DNA of 64,000 bases from Sandaracinobacteroides sayramensis (GTDB taxonomy: Bacteria; Pseudomonadota; Alphaproteobacteria; Sphingomonadales; Sphingomonadaceae): assembly GCF_022014495.1 (NCBI RefSeq), contig NZ_JAKLSQ010000024.1:99415-163414 (forward strand), in the 5' to 3' direction. Of the stretch, positions 43,823-51,758 are shown piece after piece. How positions within the stretch are numbered: the stretch's first letter is position 1; every line of letters starts with the position of its first letter. The notes beneath the pieces were generated by a model that had not been told where the DNA came from, made no database searches, and saw only the letters and a program-made list of their open reading frames with translations. The position numbers and the translations under genes were made by a program.

Positions 43823-45862
43823 ATGCCTGTGCAATATCGCTATCGCGCCACCTGCGCCCTCCTCGCCCTGCTGCTGTCGCCGGCGCCCCTCCTCGCCCAG
43901 GCGCCGGCCCCGCCGGCCCCGCCAGCCCCTATGCCGCAGGAGGCCGCCTCGCGCGCCTGGCTGCAGCAGCAGTTCGCCGCCTACGACGCGCGAAGCGGTG
44001 CCGCCCCCCAGGGCGCCCCAAGCCAGATCGCCCAGTCGCTCGCCACATGGGACTGGTTGCGCCGCGTTCCCGCCGTCGGCGCCGAACCGCCGCTCGACGC
44101 GCAGGCGCGTTTCCTCACCGCCCATGCCGACTGGCCGGGCACCACCGCGATCCGCCGCCGCGCCGAAACGCAGGCGGCCGACGCCAACAAAACCTCCGAC
44201 GGCAGCGCCCGCGCCTTCTTCCAGCAGGTGGCGCCGCAATCGTCGGCCGGGCAGGCCCGCTACGCGCTGGTCTCCTCCGGCCCCGAGGCGGAAACGCTCG
44301 CCCGCGCCGCCTGGGTCCGCCCGTCCATCCCGGCGGAACTGGAATCGGCCCTGCTGACGCGCTTCGGCCCGGTCTTCACCGCCGCCGATCACGCGCAGCG
44401 CGCCGATGCCCTCATCTGGGCCGGGCAGACCAGCGCCGCCCAGCGCATCGTCCCCCTGCTGGACGACGAGAACCGCGCGCTCGCCCAGGCCCGCATCGCC
44501 CTGCGCGCCAACGCCGCCGACGCCGAAGCCCGCGTCGCCTCGGTCCCCGCGCGCCTGCGCCGCAACGCCGGCCTCGCCCACGACCGCGCCATCTGGCTGG
44601 AGCGCCGCGGCCGGCTTTCCGAAGCCGAGGCCCTGCTCGCCGCCGGAGACACCGATGCCGGCGCCACCGCGCCCGAGACCTGGCTGGAAAAGCGCCTGGC
44701 CATGGGCCGCGCCGCCATGCGCCGGGGCGAGCATCAGACCGCCTATCGAATCCTCGCCAACCACAAAGCCTATCCGGCCGGCACCAATCTTTCCGCCCTG
44801 CCGCTCTCGCAGCGCGTCGACCTTTCGGACACGGAGTGGCTCGCCGGCTGGATCGCGCTCCGGAAGCTCGCCCGCTTCGACAATGCGCAGAAGCATTTCA
44901 ACGAATTCAACCGCGTCGTCACCACGCCGATCAGCCAGACGCGGGGCGACTATTGGCTGGGCCGCGCCGAAAAGGCGCGCGGGCAGCCGGCCGCCGCCCA
45001 GGCCGCCTTCGAACGCGCCGCCACGCATTTCGACTATTATTACGGCCAGCTCGCCACCGAGGAGCTGGGGCGCACGCCCGAATTGCCGATGGTGCCGCGA
45101 ATCCAGGTCTCGCCCGCCGACCGGGCGAAATTCGAATCGAAGTCCGTCGTCCAGGCGCTGAAGCTGCTGAACGACATGGGCGCGGCCGAGCGCGCCTCGC
45201 TGTTCGTGCGCGCCGCCGCCGATTCCGCCGGCAACCCCGTCGAGGCGCGCGCGGCCGCCGAACTCGGCCAGCGCATGAACCGCCCCGATCTCGGCGTCTG
45301 GACATGGAAGAACGCCCGCCCGGGAAGCGACCTCGCCACCTTCGACCTCGCCTTCCCCCGCCTGCCGGCCAGCGCCCCCATTCCGGCGCGCGAGTGGATC
45401 ATCAGCCACGCCATCGCCCGGCAGGAATCGAGCTTCGACCGCACCGCCCTTTCGCATGCCGGGGCGCGCGGGCTGATGCAGCTGATGCCGGCCACCGCGC
45501 AGGATGTCGCCAACAAGCTGGGCCTGCCCTACAGCCGCGACATGCTGTTCAGCGACCCGGCCTACAACCTGCGCCTCGGCAGCTATTACATCGGCTTGCG
45601 GCGGGACAATTTCTCCAACGCGATGATGGCGATCGCCGCCTACAACGCCGGCGCCGGCAATGTCCGCAAATGGATCGGCATGAACGGCGATCCGCGCGGC
45701 GCCACCGCCGCCGACCTCATCGACTGGGTGGAGATGATCCCCATCACTGAAACCCGCAACTATGTGCAGCGCGTCTCGGAAAACGCCGTCGTCTACAGCC
45801 TGCTGGAGCCGAAGCGCCAGGGCGCGCGGCCGCGCGTGTCCGACTGGCTGAAGAACCCCTGA
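43823..45862 (+). CDS. slt: Soluble lytic murein transglycosylase
   Basis: A 679-residue periplasmic enzyme with a signal peptide (LLALLLSPAPLLAQA). It has a long superhelical alpha-solenoid N-terminal part (about 60-500) and a C-terminal transglycosylase SLT domain. The catalytic Glu is in ISHAIARQESSFDRTALSHAGARGLMQLMPATAQ, followed by YSRDMLFSDPAYNLRLGSYYIG and MAIAAYNAGAGNVRKWI, the family motifs II-IV. It cleaves the MurNAc-GlcNAc bond to give 1,6-anhydro products during wall turnover. The stop overlaps the start of the GreB-like gene by one base (TGATG). Confidence 0.93.
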   Translation: MPVQYRYRATCALLALLLSPAPLLAQAPAPPAPPAPMPQEAASRAWLQQQFAAYDARSGAAPQGAPSQIAQSLATWDWLRRVPAVGAEPPLDAQARFLTAHADWPGTTAIRRRAETQAADANKTSDGSARAFFQQVAPQSSAGQARYALVSSGPEAETLARAAWVRPSIPAELESALLTRFGPVFTAADHAQRADALIWAGQTSAAQRIVPLLDDENRALAQARIALRANAADAEARVASVPARLRRNAGLAHDRAIWLERRGRLSEAEALLAAGDTDAGATAPETWLEKRLAMGRAAMRRGEHQTAYRILANHKAYPAGTNLSALPLSQRVDLSDTEWLAGWIALRKLARFDNAQKHFNEFNRVVTTPISQTRGDYWLGRAEKARGQPAAAQAAFERAATHFDYYYGQLATEELGRTPELPMVPRIQVSPADRAKFESKSVVQALKLLNDMGAAERASLFVRAAADSAGNPVEARAAAELGQRMNRPDLGVWTWKNARPGSDLATFDLAFPRLPASAPIPAREWIISHAIARQESSFDRTALSHAGARGLMQLMPATAQDVANKLGLPYSRDMLFSDPAYNLRLGSYYIGLRRDNFSNAMMAIAAYNAGAGNVRKWIGMNGDPRGATAADLIDWVEMIPITETRNYVQRVSENAVVYSLLEPKRQGARPRVSDWLKNP

Positions 45863-46335
45863 TGGCCGACCCGATCACGCCGGCCGGAATGGCGGCGCTG
45901 AAGGCCCGCTACGACCATCTCTTCGCCACGGAACGGCCGCAGATGGTGGAAACCGTCAGCTGGGCGGCCGGCAACGGCGACCGTTCGGAGAATGGCGACT
46001 ATATCTACGGCCGCAAGCGCCTGCGGGAAATCGACCGCGAGCTGGCGCATCTGTCGAAGCGGATGGCGAACCTGCAAGTGGTGGACCCGCGCCGGCAGCC
46101 GGACAAGGCCCGCATCTTCTTCGGCGCCACGGTGAAGGTGGTGGATGAGGACGACCGCGAGCAGACGCTGACGCTGGTGGGCCGCGACGAGGCCGACGCC
46201 GGCCGGGGCCGGATCGCCTGGAACAGCCCGGTCGCCATCGCGCTGAAGGGCGCCACCGCCGGCCAGACCAGAACCGTCCGCCTCCCCGCCGGCGAGCGCC
46301 ATCTGGAAGTGCTGGAAATCGCCTATCCGTCTTGA
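45862..46335 (+). CDS. greB: Transcription elongation factor GreB
   Basis: A 157-residue Gre factor that enters the RNA polymerase secondary channel and stimulates cleavage of backtracked RNA. The N-terminal coiled coil carries the acidic tip in GNGDRSENGDYIYGRKRLREIDREL (D and E at the loop). The YIYGRKRLREID sequence is the GreB rather than GreA form. The C-terminal FKBP-like domain (ATVKVVDEDDREQTLTLVGRDEADAGRGRIAWNSPVAIALKG) follows. It starts inside the slt stop and is followed by repeat copy 7. Confidence 0.93.
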   Translation: MADPITPAGMAALKARYDHLFATERPQMVETVSWAAGNGDRSENGDYIYGRKRLREIDRELAHLSKRMANLQVVDPRRQPDKARIFFGATVKVVDEDDREQTLTLVGRDEADAGRGRIAWNSPVAIALKGATAGQTRTVRLPAGERHLEVLEIAYPS

Positions 46336-46356
46336 AAAACCCCTCCCCCCGCCATC

Positions 46357-46445
46357 GTCACCCCGGGCTTGACCCGGGGTCCAGCTTTTCGGCTGGCGCG
46401 GCACTGAAGGAAGAAAGCTGGCCCCCGGGTCAAGCCCGGGGCGAC
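46357..46445. repeat. Palindromic intergenic repeat, copy 7
   Basis: The left arm GTCACCCCGGGCTTGACCCG plus GGGTCCAGCTTTT is followed by a variable middle of about 28 bases. The right arm is AAGCTGGCCCCCGGGTCAAG and then CCCGGGGCGAC. It lies 60 bases from the parS-like site. Confidence 0.85.
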
Positions 46446-46507
46446 GAATGGGGATGCCCATCCTACAGCTTTTCCAGCCAAGTCTTTGAAACCACAATGT
46501 AGGATAA

Positions 46508-46523
46508 TGTTCCACGTGGAACA
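46508..46523. promoter_or_regulatory. parS-like centromere site (ParB binding)
   Basis: TGTTCCACGTGGAACA is a perfect 16-bp palindrome that fits the bacterial parS pattern TGTT-N-CACGTG-N-AACA. It is intergenic, between greB and ppk2 (which converge), in a 217-base gap. ParB-CTP clamps load at such sites near the replication origin for chromosome segregation. No parA or parB gene is in the window. Confidence 0.85.
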
Positions 46524-46551
46524 ACCAATGTGGTTTGCAATCCCGGGCCGG

Positions 46552-47340
46552 CTATTTCGGCTTCAGCTTCACCCGCAGCTCTTTCTCGGCCAGCTTCTTC
46601 AGCTCGGCGTCCAGCGGCGGATCGGAAAGGTCCACGCCTTCCGCCAGCCGGTCGGCGATGACCGTCAGCCCGGCGATGCGGGCCTGCTTCTTGCTGTTGG
46701 CGCCGATGATGTGCCAGGGCGCAATCGCCGTGTCCGTGCGCTCGAACATGTCTTCATAGGCTTCGATATATTTCGCCCGCTGGGCCCGGTTGCGGAAATC
46801 CTCCCGGTTCACCTTCCAGCGCTTCCACGGCTGCTCCAGCCGGTCGATCAGCCTCTTGTCCTGCTCGTCCTGCGTCACGTGCAGAAACAGCTTCACCACC
46901 CGCGTGTGGTTGGTGCACTGGGCGGCTTCCATGGCGTTGATCTCGGTGTAGGCGCGGCCCCATTCCTCGGGCGTGGCGAAGCCCTCCACCCGCTCCACCA
47001 GCACCCGGCCGTACCAGCTGCGGTCGAAGATGGTCCAGTTGCCGACCGGCGGCAGCTTCGCCCAGAAACGGCTGAGATAATGCTGCCGCCGCTCCTCCTC
47101 ATTGGGGGCGGAAATCGGCACCACCTCGAAGAATCGCGGGTCCAGCTCGGACGTCAGCCGCTTGATCAGCCCGCCCTTGCCGGCGGCGTCCCAGCCCTCC
47201 AGCAGCACCACGGCCGAGCGCTGCTGCCGGTGGTAGGCGATCAATATCTGCGAAAGCCGATATTGCAGCGCCTTTTCCAGCTTCTCGTAATCGTCCGGCG
47301 CGCGCGGATGCTCCAGCTTCGGAAGCCGCCCCCCGCCCAC
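46552..47340 (-). CDS. ppk2: Polyphosphate kinase 2 family protein
   Basis: A 262-residue PPK2-family enzyme that transfers phosphate between polyphosphate and nucleotides. Walker A is VVLLEGWDAAGKGGLIKRL, and the Walker B and lid region reads WTIFDRSWYGRVLVERVEGF. Other conserved parts are RDPRFFEVVPIS-like, YLSRFWAKLPPVG, LFLHVTQDEQDKRL and APWHIIGANSKKQARI. The single-domain length suggests class I or III; nucleotide preference (ADP or AMP/GDP) cannot be told safely. It lies four bases after the def stop and is the last gene of recR-def-ppk2. Its end faces greB across the parS-like site. Confidence 0.93.
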   Translation of the reverse strand: MGGGRLPKLEHPRAPDDYEKLEKALQYRLSQILIAYHRQQRSAVVLLEGWDAAGKGGLIKRLTSELDPRFFEVVPISAPNEEERRQHYLSRFWAKLPPVGNWTIFDRSWYGRVLVERVEGFATPEEWGRAYTEINAMEAAQCTNHTRVVKLFLHVTQDEQDKRLIDRLEQPWKRWKVNREDFRNRAQRAKYIEAYEDMFERTDTAIAPWHIIGANSKKQARIAGLTVIADRLAEGVDLSDPPLDAELKKLAEKELRVKLKPK

Positions 47341-47343
47341 CGA

Positions 47344-47901
47344 TCAGGCCGCGGCTTTGGAAGGCTTGCGCCGCGCCTTTTCGGCGCGAGCCTTTTCCAG
47401 CTTCTTCATCACCATGTCCCGCTTCAGCCGCGACAGATGGTCGATGAACAGCACGCCGTTCAGATGGTCCATCTCATGCTGCAGGCAGGTGGCGGTCAGC
47501 CCGTCCAGAAGCTCGTCATGGGCGACTCCATTCTCGTCCAGCCAGCGGGCGCGGACGCTGGCCGGCCGCTCCACATCGGCATATTGGTCGGGAACGGACA
47601 GGCAGCCTTCGTTATAGACGCTGAAATCCTCGGACGGGTCCAGCAGTTCCGGGTTGATGAACACGCGGGGGTTCTTCGTGCCCTTGCCTTCCTCGTCCTC
47701 AGGGCCATCGCCCAGGTCCATCACCAGCAGCCGGATGGGCCGGTCCACCTGCGCGGCGGCGAGGCCGATTCCGGGCGCGTCGTACATCGTCTCGAACATA
47801 TCGGCGATCAGCGCGCGAATCTCGTCCGTCACTTGGCGGACCGGCTCGGAGATGCGCCTGAGGCGCGCATCGGGCACTTCGAGGATGGGAAGAATGGCCA
47901 T
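47344..47901 (-). CDS. def: Peptide deformylase
   Basis: A 185-residue Fe/Zn hydrolase that removes the formyl group from new N-terminal methionines. All three motifs are present: GIGLAAAQV (I), EGCLSVP (II, metal Cys) and [14 protein letters not shown] (III, two metal His and catalytic Glu). The C-terminus is Lys/Arg-rich ([20 protein letters not shown]), as in many alphaproteobacterial deformylases. It is in the recR-def-ppk2 direction, while fmt, its functional partner, reads the other way 0.65 kb off, so the common def-fmt operon is split by recR. Confidence 0.96.
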   Translation of the reverse strand: MAILPILEVPDARLRRISEPVRQVTDEIRALIADMFETMYDAPGIGLAAAQVDRPIRLLVMDLGDGPEDEEGKGTKNPRVFINPELLDPSEDFSVYNEGCLSVPDQYADVERPASVRARWLDENGVAHDELLDGLTATCLQHEMDHLNGVLFIDHLSRLKRDMVMKKLEKARAEKARRKPSKAAA

Positions 47902-47932
47902 TCGCTTTAGCTAGGAACAGCAGCCGCGCCGG

Positions 47933-48532
47933 TCAAGATTGCACCGGCCGCCGCAGCCGCAGCGCCTGCGCCAGCGTGCCCTCGTCCAGATAGTCGAGCT
48001 CGCCGCCCACCGGCACGCCATGCGCCAATTGGGTGATGCGGGCGCCGGTGCCTTCCAGCGCCTCGGCGACGAAATGCGCCGTCGTCTGCCCTTCCAGCGT
48101 GGCGTTCATCGCCAGCACCACCTCGGCGACCGGCGGATCGCCCAGAACCCGCGCCTTCAGCGCCCCGATCGAAAGATCGTCCGGCCCGACGCCGTCGAAG
48201 GCCGAAAGGGTGCCGCCCAGCACATGGTATCGGCCGGGGAACAGCCGCCCGCGCTCCAGCGCCCAGAGGTCGGCCACGTCGGCCACCACGCAAAGGCTGG
48301 AAGGGTCGCGCTTCGGATCGGTGCAGATGCGGCAGGGGTTGCGGGTGTCGAGATTGCCGCAGATGCCGCAATGCGAAAGCTCGGCCCCCACCCTTTCCAG
48401 CGCCGCGGCGAGCGGCTGCATCAGCGTCTCGCGGTTCTTCATCAGGTGCAGCACCACCCGCCGGGCCGAGCGGGGCCCGAGCCCCGGCAGCCGTGCCACC
48501 AGCGCCGTCAGTTGCTGAAGGGCGTCGTCCAT
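47933..48532 (-). CDS. recR: Recombination protein RecR
   Basis: A 199-residue ring-forming protein of the RecFOR pathway that helps load RecA on gapped DNA. It has a helix-hairpin-helix N-terminus ([21 protein letters not shown]) and a C4 zinc finger ([16 protein letters not shown]). A Toprim domain ([54 protein letters not shown]) and a C-terminal Walker B-like end follow. The start at 48532 is fixed by the family N-terminus [12 protein letters not shown]. Only 15 bases separate it from the divergent fmt start. Confidence 0.96.
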   Translation of the reverse strand: MDDALQQLTALVARLPGLGPRSARRVVLHLMKNRETLMQPLAAALERVGAELSHCGICGNLDTRNPCRICTDPKRDPSSLCVVADVADLWALERGRLFPGRYHVLGGTLSAFDGVGPDDLSIGALKARVLGDPPVAEVVLAMNATLEGQTTAHFVAEALEGTGARITQLAHGVPVGGELDYLDEGTLAQALRLRRPVQS

Positions 48533-48547
48533 TCTATCGGCTCTGCC

Positions 48548-49444
48548 ATGCGACTGGCCTTCATGGGAACCCCGGATTTCGCCGCGACCGCGCTCGACGC
48601 CCTGCAGGCGGCCGGGCACGAGATCGCCGCCGTCTACACGCAACCGCCGCGGCCGGCGAACCGGGGGCGGCTGACGCCGTCCCCCGTGCATCTCCGCGCC
48701 GAGGCACTGGGCCTGCAAGTGCGCACGCCCGAGCGGCTGAAGGGCGAGGAGGAACAAGCCGCCTTCGCCGCGCTCGACCTCGATGCCGCCGTGGTCGCCG
48801 CCTATGGGCTGCTGCTGCCCAGGGCGGTGCTGGAAGCGCCGAGGCTCGGCTGCCTCAACATCCATGCCTCCTTGCTGCCGCGCTGGCGGGGCGCCGCGCC
48901 CATCCAGCGGGCGATCCTGGCGGGTGACGTGGAAACCGGAGTGACCATCATGCAGATGGAGCGCGGGCTGGACACCGGGCCGATGCTGGCGATGGAAAGC
49001 CTGAGCGTCGCTCACAAGACGACCGGCGAGCTGACCGCCGAACTCGCGGCACTGGGCGCGCGCCTGATGCTGGAGGTGCTGGCGAAACTGCCCGGCCTCC
49101 CCGCGATTGCGCAGCCGGAGGAAGGCGTGACCTACGCCCACAAGATCGACAAGGCGGAAGCGCGGATCGACTGGGCGCAGCCCGCCGGCCACATCGACCG
49201 GCTGGTGCGCGCCATGCAGCCGAGCCCGGGCGCCTGGTTCGAAAGCGGCGCGGCCCGCGTGAAGCTGATCGCCGCCGAGCCCGTGGCCGGCGAAGGCGCG
49301 CCCGGCACGCTGATCGCCGGCGAGACCATCGCAGCGGGCGAAGGCGCCTTGCGGCTTATCACGGTGCAGCCCGAAGGCAAGCCGCGCATGGCCGCCGCCG
49401 ACTGGCTGCGCGGGCGGCGGCTTGCCCCCGGCGACCCGGCGTGA
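48548..49444 (+). CDS. fmt: Methionyl-tRNA formyltransferase
   Basis: A 298-residue enzyme that formylates initiator Met-tRNA using 10-formyl-tetrahydrofolate. The N-terminal Rossmann part is [17 protein letters not shown]. The cofactor and active-site motif [28 protein letters not shown] includes the catalytic Asn, His and downstream Asp (LDTGPML). The C-terminal OB domain starts near [16 protein letters not shown]. The first ATG at 48548 is the family start. The stop overlaps the truA GTG start (GTGA), so the two are coupled. Confidence 0.95.
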   Translation: MRLAFMGTPDFAATALDALQAAGHEIAAVYTQPPRPANRGRLTPSPVHLRAEALGLQVRTPERLKGEEEQAAFAALDLDAAVVAAYGLLLPRAVLEAPRLGCLNIHASLLPRWRGAAPIQRAILAGDVETGVTIMQMERGLDTGPMLAMESLSVAHKTTGELTAELAALGARLMLEVLAKLPGLPAIAQPEEGVTYAHKIDKAEARIDWAQPAGHIDRLVRAMQPSPGAWFESGAARVKLIAAEPVAGEGAPGTLIAGETIAAGEGALRLITVQPEGKPRMAAADWLRGRRLAPGDPA

Positions 49445-50202
49445 CGCAGCGCTTCCGCCTGACCGTGGAATATGACGGCCGCCCCTATATGGGCTGGCAA
49501 CGGCAGGCGCATGGCCCCTCGGTGCAGCAGGCGCTGGAAACGGCGGTGGCGGACATAACCGGCGAGGAGGCGGTGGTTCACGCCGCCGGCCGCACCGACG
49601 CCGGCGTGCACGCCGTCGCCATGGTGGCGCATGTGGATATCGAAAAGCCGCTGGACGCCTTCCGGCTGATGGAGGGGGTGAACGCCCGGCTGAAATTCCA
49701 CGGCGAGGCGGTGGCGGTGCTGGCGGCGGAGCAGGCTTCCCCGGATTTCCACGCCCGCTTTTCCTGCCTTGGCCGCGCCTATGAATATCGCCTGCTCTGC
49801 CGGCGGGCGCCGCTGACCTGGAACGAAGGGCTGGTCTGGCGCCGGCCCAACCCGCTGGACGTGGAGGCGATGCGGGTGGCGGCGGCGCATCTGCTGGGCC
49901 GGCATGATTTTACCACTTTCCGCCATGTCCATTGCCAGGCCGCCTCGCCGCTGAAGACGCTGGACCGGCTGGAGGTGGAAGCGCGCGGAACCGAAGTGGT
50001 TATCCACGCCGCCGCACGGTCGTTCCTGCACCACCAGGTGCGCTCGATGACGGGCGCGCTGGTGCTGGTGGGCGAAGGCCGCTGGCGGCCCGAAGAGGTG
50101 AAAATGGCGCTGGAAGCGCGCGATCGGTCGGCGCTGCGGCTGAACGCCCCGCCGGACGGACTTTGGTTCGTTGCGGCCACTTACCCGGAAAATGTCGGTT
50201 AG
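49441..50202 (+). CDS. truA: tRNA pseudouridine(38-40) synthase TruA
   Basis: A 253-residue enzyme that isomerises uridine at positions 38-40 of tRNA anticodon arms. The catalytic Asp is in [22 protein letters not shown]. Other family parts are [58 protein letters not shown] and [19 protein letters not shown]. The GTG at 49441 overlaps the fmt stop by four bases. It is followed by a promoter-containing gap and a small membrane-protein gene. Confidence 0.95.
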   Translation: MTQRFRLTVEYDGRPYMGWQRQAHGPSVQQALETAVADITGEEAVVHAAGRTDAGVHAVAMVAHVDIEKPLDAFRLMEGVNARLKFHGEAVAVLAAEQASPDFHARFSCLGRAYEYRLLCRRAPLTWNEGLVWRRPNPLDVEAMRVAAAHLLGRHDFTTFRHVHCQAASPLKTLDRLEVEARGTEVVIHAAARSFLHHQVRSMTGALVLVGEGRWRPEEVKMALEARDRSALRLNAPPDGLWFVAATYPENVG

Positions 50203-50260
50203 TTTTACATTTTATTGCACCGCCTTTGCCATAAGCGCTTGAAAATGAGCGGTTGTGAAC

Positions 50261-50277
50261 TTGGCACAATTCCTGCA
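50261..50277 (+). promoter_or_regulatory. Sigma-54 (-24/-12) promoter
   Basis: TTGGCACAATTCCTGCA has GG and GC exactly ten bases apart, with TTGGCAC as the -24 box and CTGCA as the -12 box, close to the RpoN consensus YTGGCACG-N4-TTGCW. Transcription would begin near 50289, about 50 bases before the small gene at 50340. Confidence 0.65.
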
Positions 50278-50339
50278 CACTCATGAGGCAGGGGTCGCAA
50301 TGAAGACGCTGGGTTTGGCTCGCAGGAACAGGGCGGATC

Positions 50340-50510
50340 ATGGCTGAAGGTCCAAAAGCGGGGATGCGCAACGTATTGTTAGTCTGGATCATCGGCTTGA
50401 CGCTGGGGATCGCGGCCGGTGCGGCGACCGCGATGCTGCTGATGCCGAAAGCCGCCACCGGCGCGGAATCCGGCCCGAACGCGCTGATCTCCAAACCCCA
50501 GTCGCTGTAG
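50340..50510 (+). CDS. Small single-span membrane protein (56 aa)
   Basis: A 56-residue protein: a short polar start (MAEGPKAGM), one hydrophobic helix of about 25 residues (NVLLVWIIGLTLGIAAGAATAMLLM) containing GxxxG-like Gly/Ala faces, and a polar tail of 20 residues ending SKPQSL. I do not recognise a family. It is read from a good sigma-54 promoter at 50261. The transcript would also hold a 15-codon open frame (50300-50344) whose stop overlaps this ATG, so coupled translation is possible. It is convergent with the exosortase-associated decarboxylase gene, which ends 24 bases beyond it. Confidence 0.6.
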   Translation: MAEGPKAGMRNVLLVWIIGLTLGIAAGAATAMLLMPKAATGAESGPNALISKPQSL

Positions 50511-50534
50511 TTCCCGACCCATTGCGGGGCGGTT

Positions 50535-51758
50535 TCAGACCAGTTTCTCGATCGCCGGCGGATGGCCGAGAAAATTCTCCGGACTGGCGGTGCGCCCATA
50601 GGCGCCTGCCATGAAGACAGCGATCAAATCCCCCACCTTCGAGATGGGAAGGCTGGCCTTTTCCGCCAGCCGGTCGAGCGGGGTGCAGAGGCAGCCGACG
50701 ACCGTTGCGGTTTCCGCTTCGCCGCCATCGCGGCTGGCGTTCGCCAGCGGATAGTTGCGGCGGATCACCGTTCCGAAATTGCCGGTTGCCGCAAGCTGGT
50801 GGTGCAGGCCGCCATCGGTGACGAGGAAGGTCTCCCCGCCGGACTGTTTGCGGTCGACGATGCGGCAGAGATAGACGCCCGCTTCCGCCACCAGCCAGCG
50901 GCCGAGTTCCAGCGCGAAACGGCTTTCGCCGAGGATCGCCGGGCGTTCGGCCAATATCGCCGCGAGGCCCCGGCCCAGCGCTTGCAGATCCAGTTCCCGG
51001 TCTCCGGGGAAATAGGGCACGCCGAAGCCGCCGCCCAGATTGACGAGCGGCGGCGCGGCAAGCTCGGCTTCCGCCGTCAGCTTCCCCGCCAGTTCGACCG
51101 ATTGCCGCTGGCTTTCGAGGATCGCTTCCACCGACAGATTCTGCGAGCCGGCGAACAGATGCAGGCCTTCGAAGCGGAATTGCTGCGCCTGCATCGCCCG
51201 CAGCAATTCCGGCGCAGCCGCCGCGTCGACCCCGAAGGGGCTGGCGACTCCGCCCATCTTCATCCCCGAGCCCTTCAGCGCGAAAGGCGGATTGACGCGC
51301 AGCGCCACCCGCGCCTTTTGCCCGAGGCGGAGCGCGATGGCGCCGGCGCGGTCCAGTTCGCCGGCCGATTCCACGTTCAGGGCAACGCCGGCGGCGATCG
51401 CCGCTTCCAGTTCGCGGTCGCGCTTGCCCGGCCCGGCGAAGCTGATGCGTGTCGCCGGCATTCCGGCCGCCAGCGCCCGTTCCAGTTCGCCGCCCGAGGC
51501 GATGTCGAAGCCGTCCACCAGCCCGGCCATGTGGCGCAGCAATTCCGGCAAGGGATTGGCCTTGATGGCGAAATGCAGGCCGAGCCCTTCCGGCATGGCG
51601 GCGCGGAAACTCCGCGCGCGCGCGGTCAGCAGGGCGCGGTCGTAAAGGAAGAGCGGCGTGTCGCCGGCTTCCGCCACCCAGTCGGCGGCGCTGCGGCCGG
51701 CGATGTGCAACCGGCCGTCTGCGCCGCGCGGGAAGCCTTCGGGGATATGCCCGCTCAT
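50535..51758 (-). CDS. PLP-dependent decarboxylase, exosortase A system-associated
   Basis: A 407-residue fold-type III PLP decarboxylase related to diaminopimelate/ornithine decarboxylases. The PLP Lys lies in HFAIKANPLPELL, with Gly-rich phosphate-binding GGGFGVPYF, ELGRWLVAEAGVYLCR, and the C-terminal active-site CLCTPLDRLAEKASLP. The N-terminus (GFPRGADGRLHIAG, TPLFLYDRALLTARARSFRAAMP) matches the subgroup found next to exosortase A and its PEP-CTERM polysaccharide loci. It overlaps the upstream acyl-CoA ligase by four bases (ATGA), the usual partner order. No exosortase or PEP-CTERM gene is in the window. The product of the pair is unknown. Confidence 0.88.
   Translation of the reverse strand: MSGHIPEGFPRGADGRLHIAGRSAADWVAEAGDTPLFLYDRALLTARARSFRAAMPEGLGLHFAIKANPLPELLRHMAGLVDGFDIASGGELERALAAGMPATRISFAGPGKRDRELEAAIAAGVALNVESAGELDRAGAIALRLGQKARVALRVNPPFALKGSGMKMGGVASPFGVDAAAAPELLRAMQAQQFRFEGLHLFAGSQNLSVEAILESQRQSVELAGKLTAEAELAAPPLVNLGGGFGVPYFPGDRELDLQALGRGLAAILAERPAILGESRFALELGRWLVAEAGVYLCRIVDRKQSGGETFLVTDGGLHHQLAATGNFGTVIRRNYPLANASRDGGEAETATVVGCLCTPLDRLAEKASLPISKVGDLIAVFMAGAYGRTASPENFLGHPPAIEKLV

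Noticed and set aside
43556..45457. A 633-codon open frame on the minus strand opposite slt and dapA
   Set aside because: It is antisense to two clear genes, Gly/Arg-rich, without family motifs, and is explained by the very high GC at third positions.
45793..46524. Minus-strand frame beginning MFHVEH at the parS-like site
   Set aside because: MFHVE is simply the translation of the parS palindrome; the frame runs antisense to greB and has no protein features.
46870..46886. A CACGTG-centred sequence inside ppk2 as a second parS
   Set aside because: Flanking bases break the TGTTNCACGTGNAACA pattern at several positions and it lies in coding sequence.
49998..50008. TTATCCACG as a DnaA box
   Set aside because: A single near-match inside truA with no cluster and no AT-rich unwinding region; not evidence of an origin.
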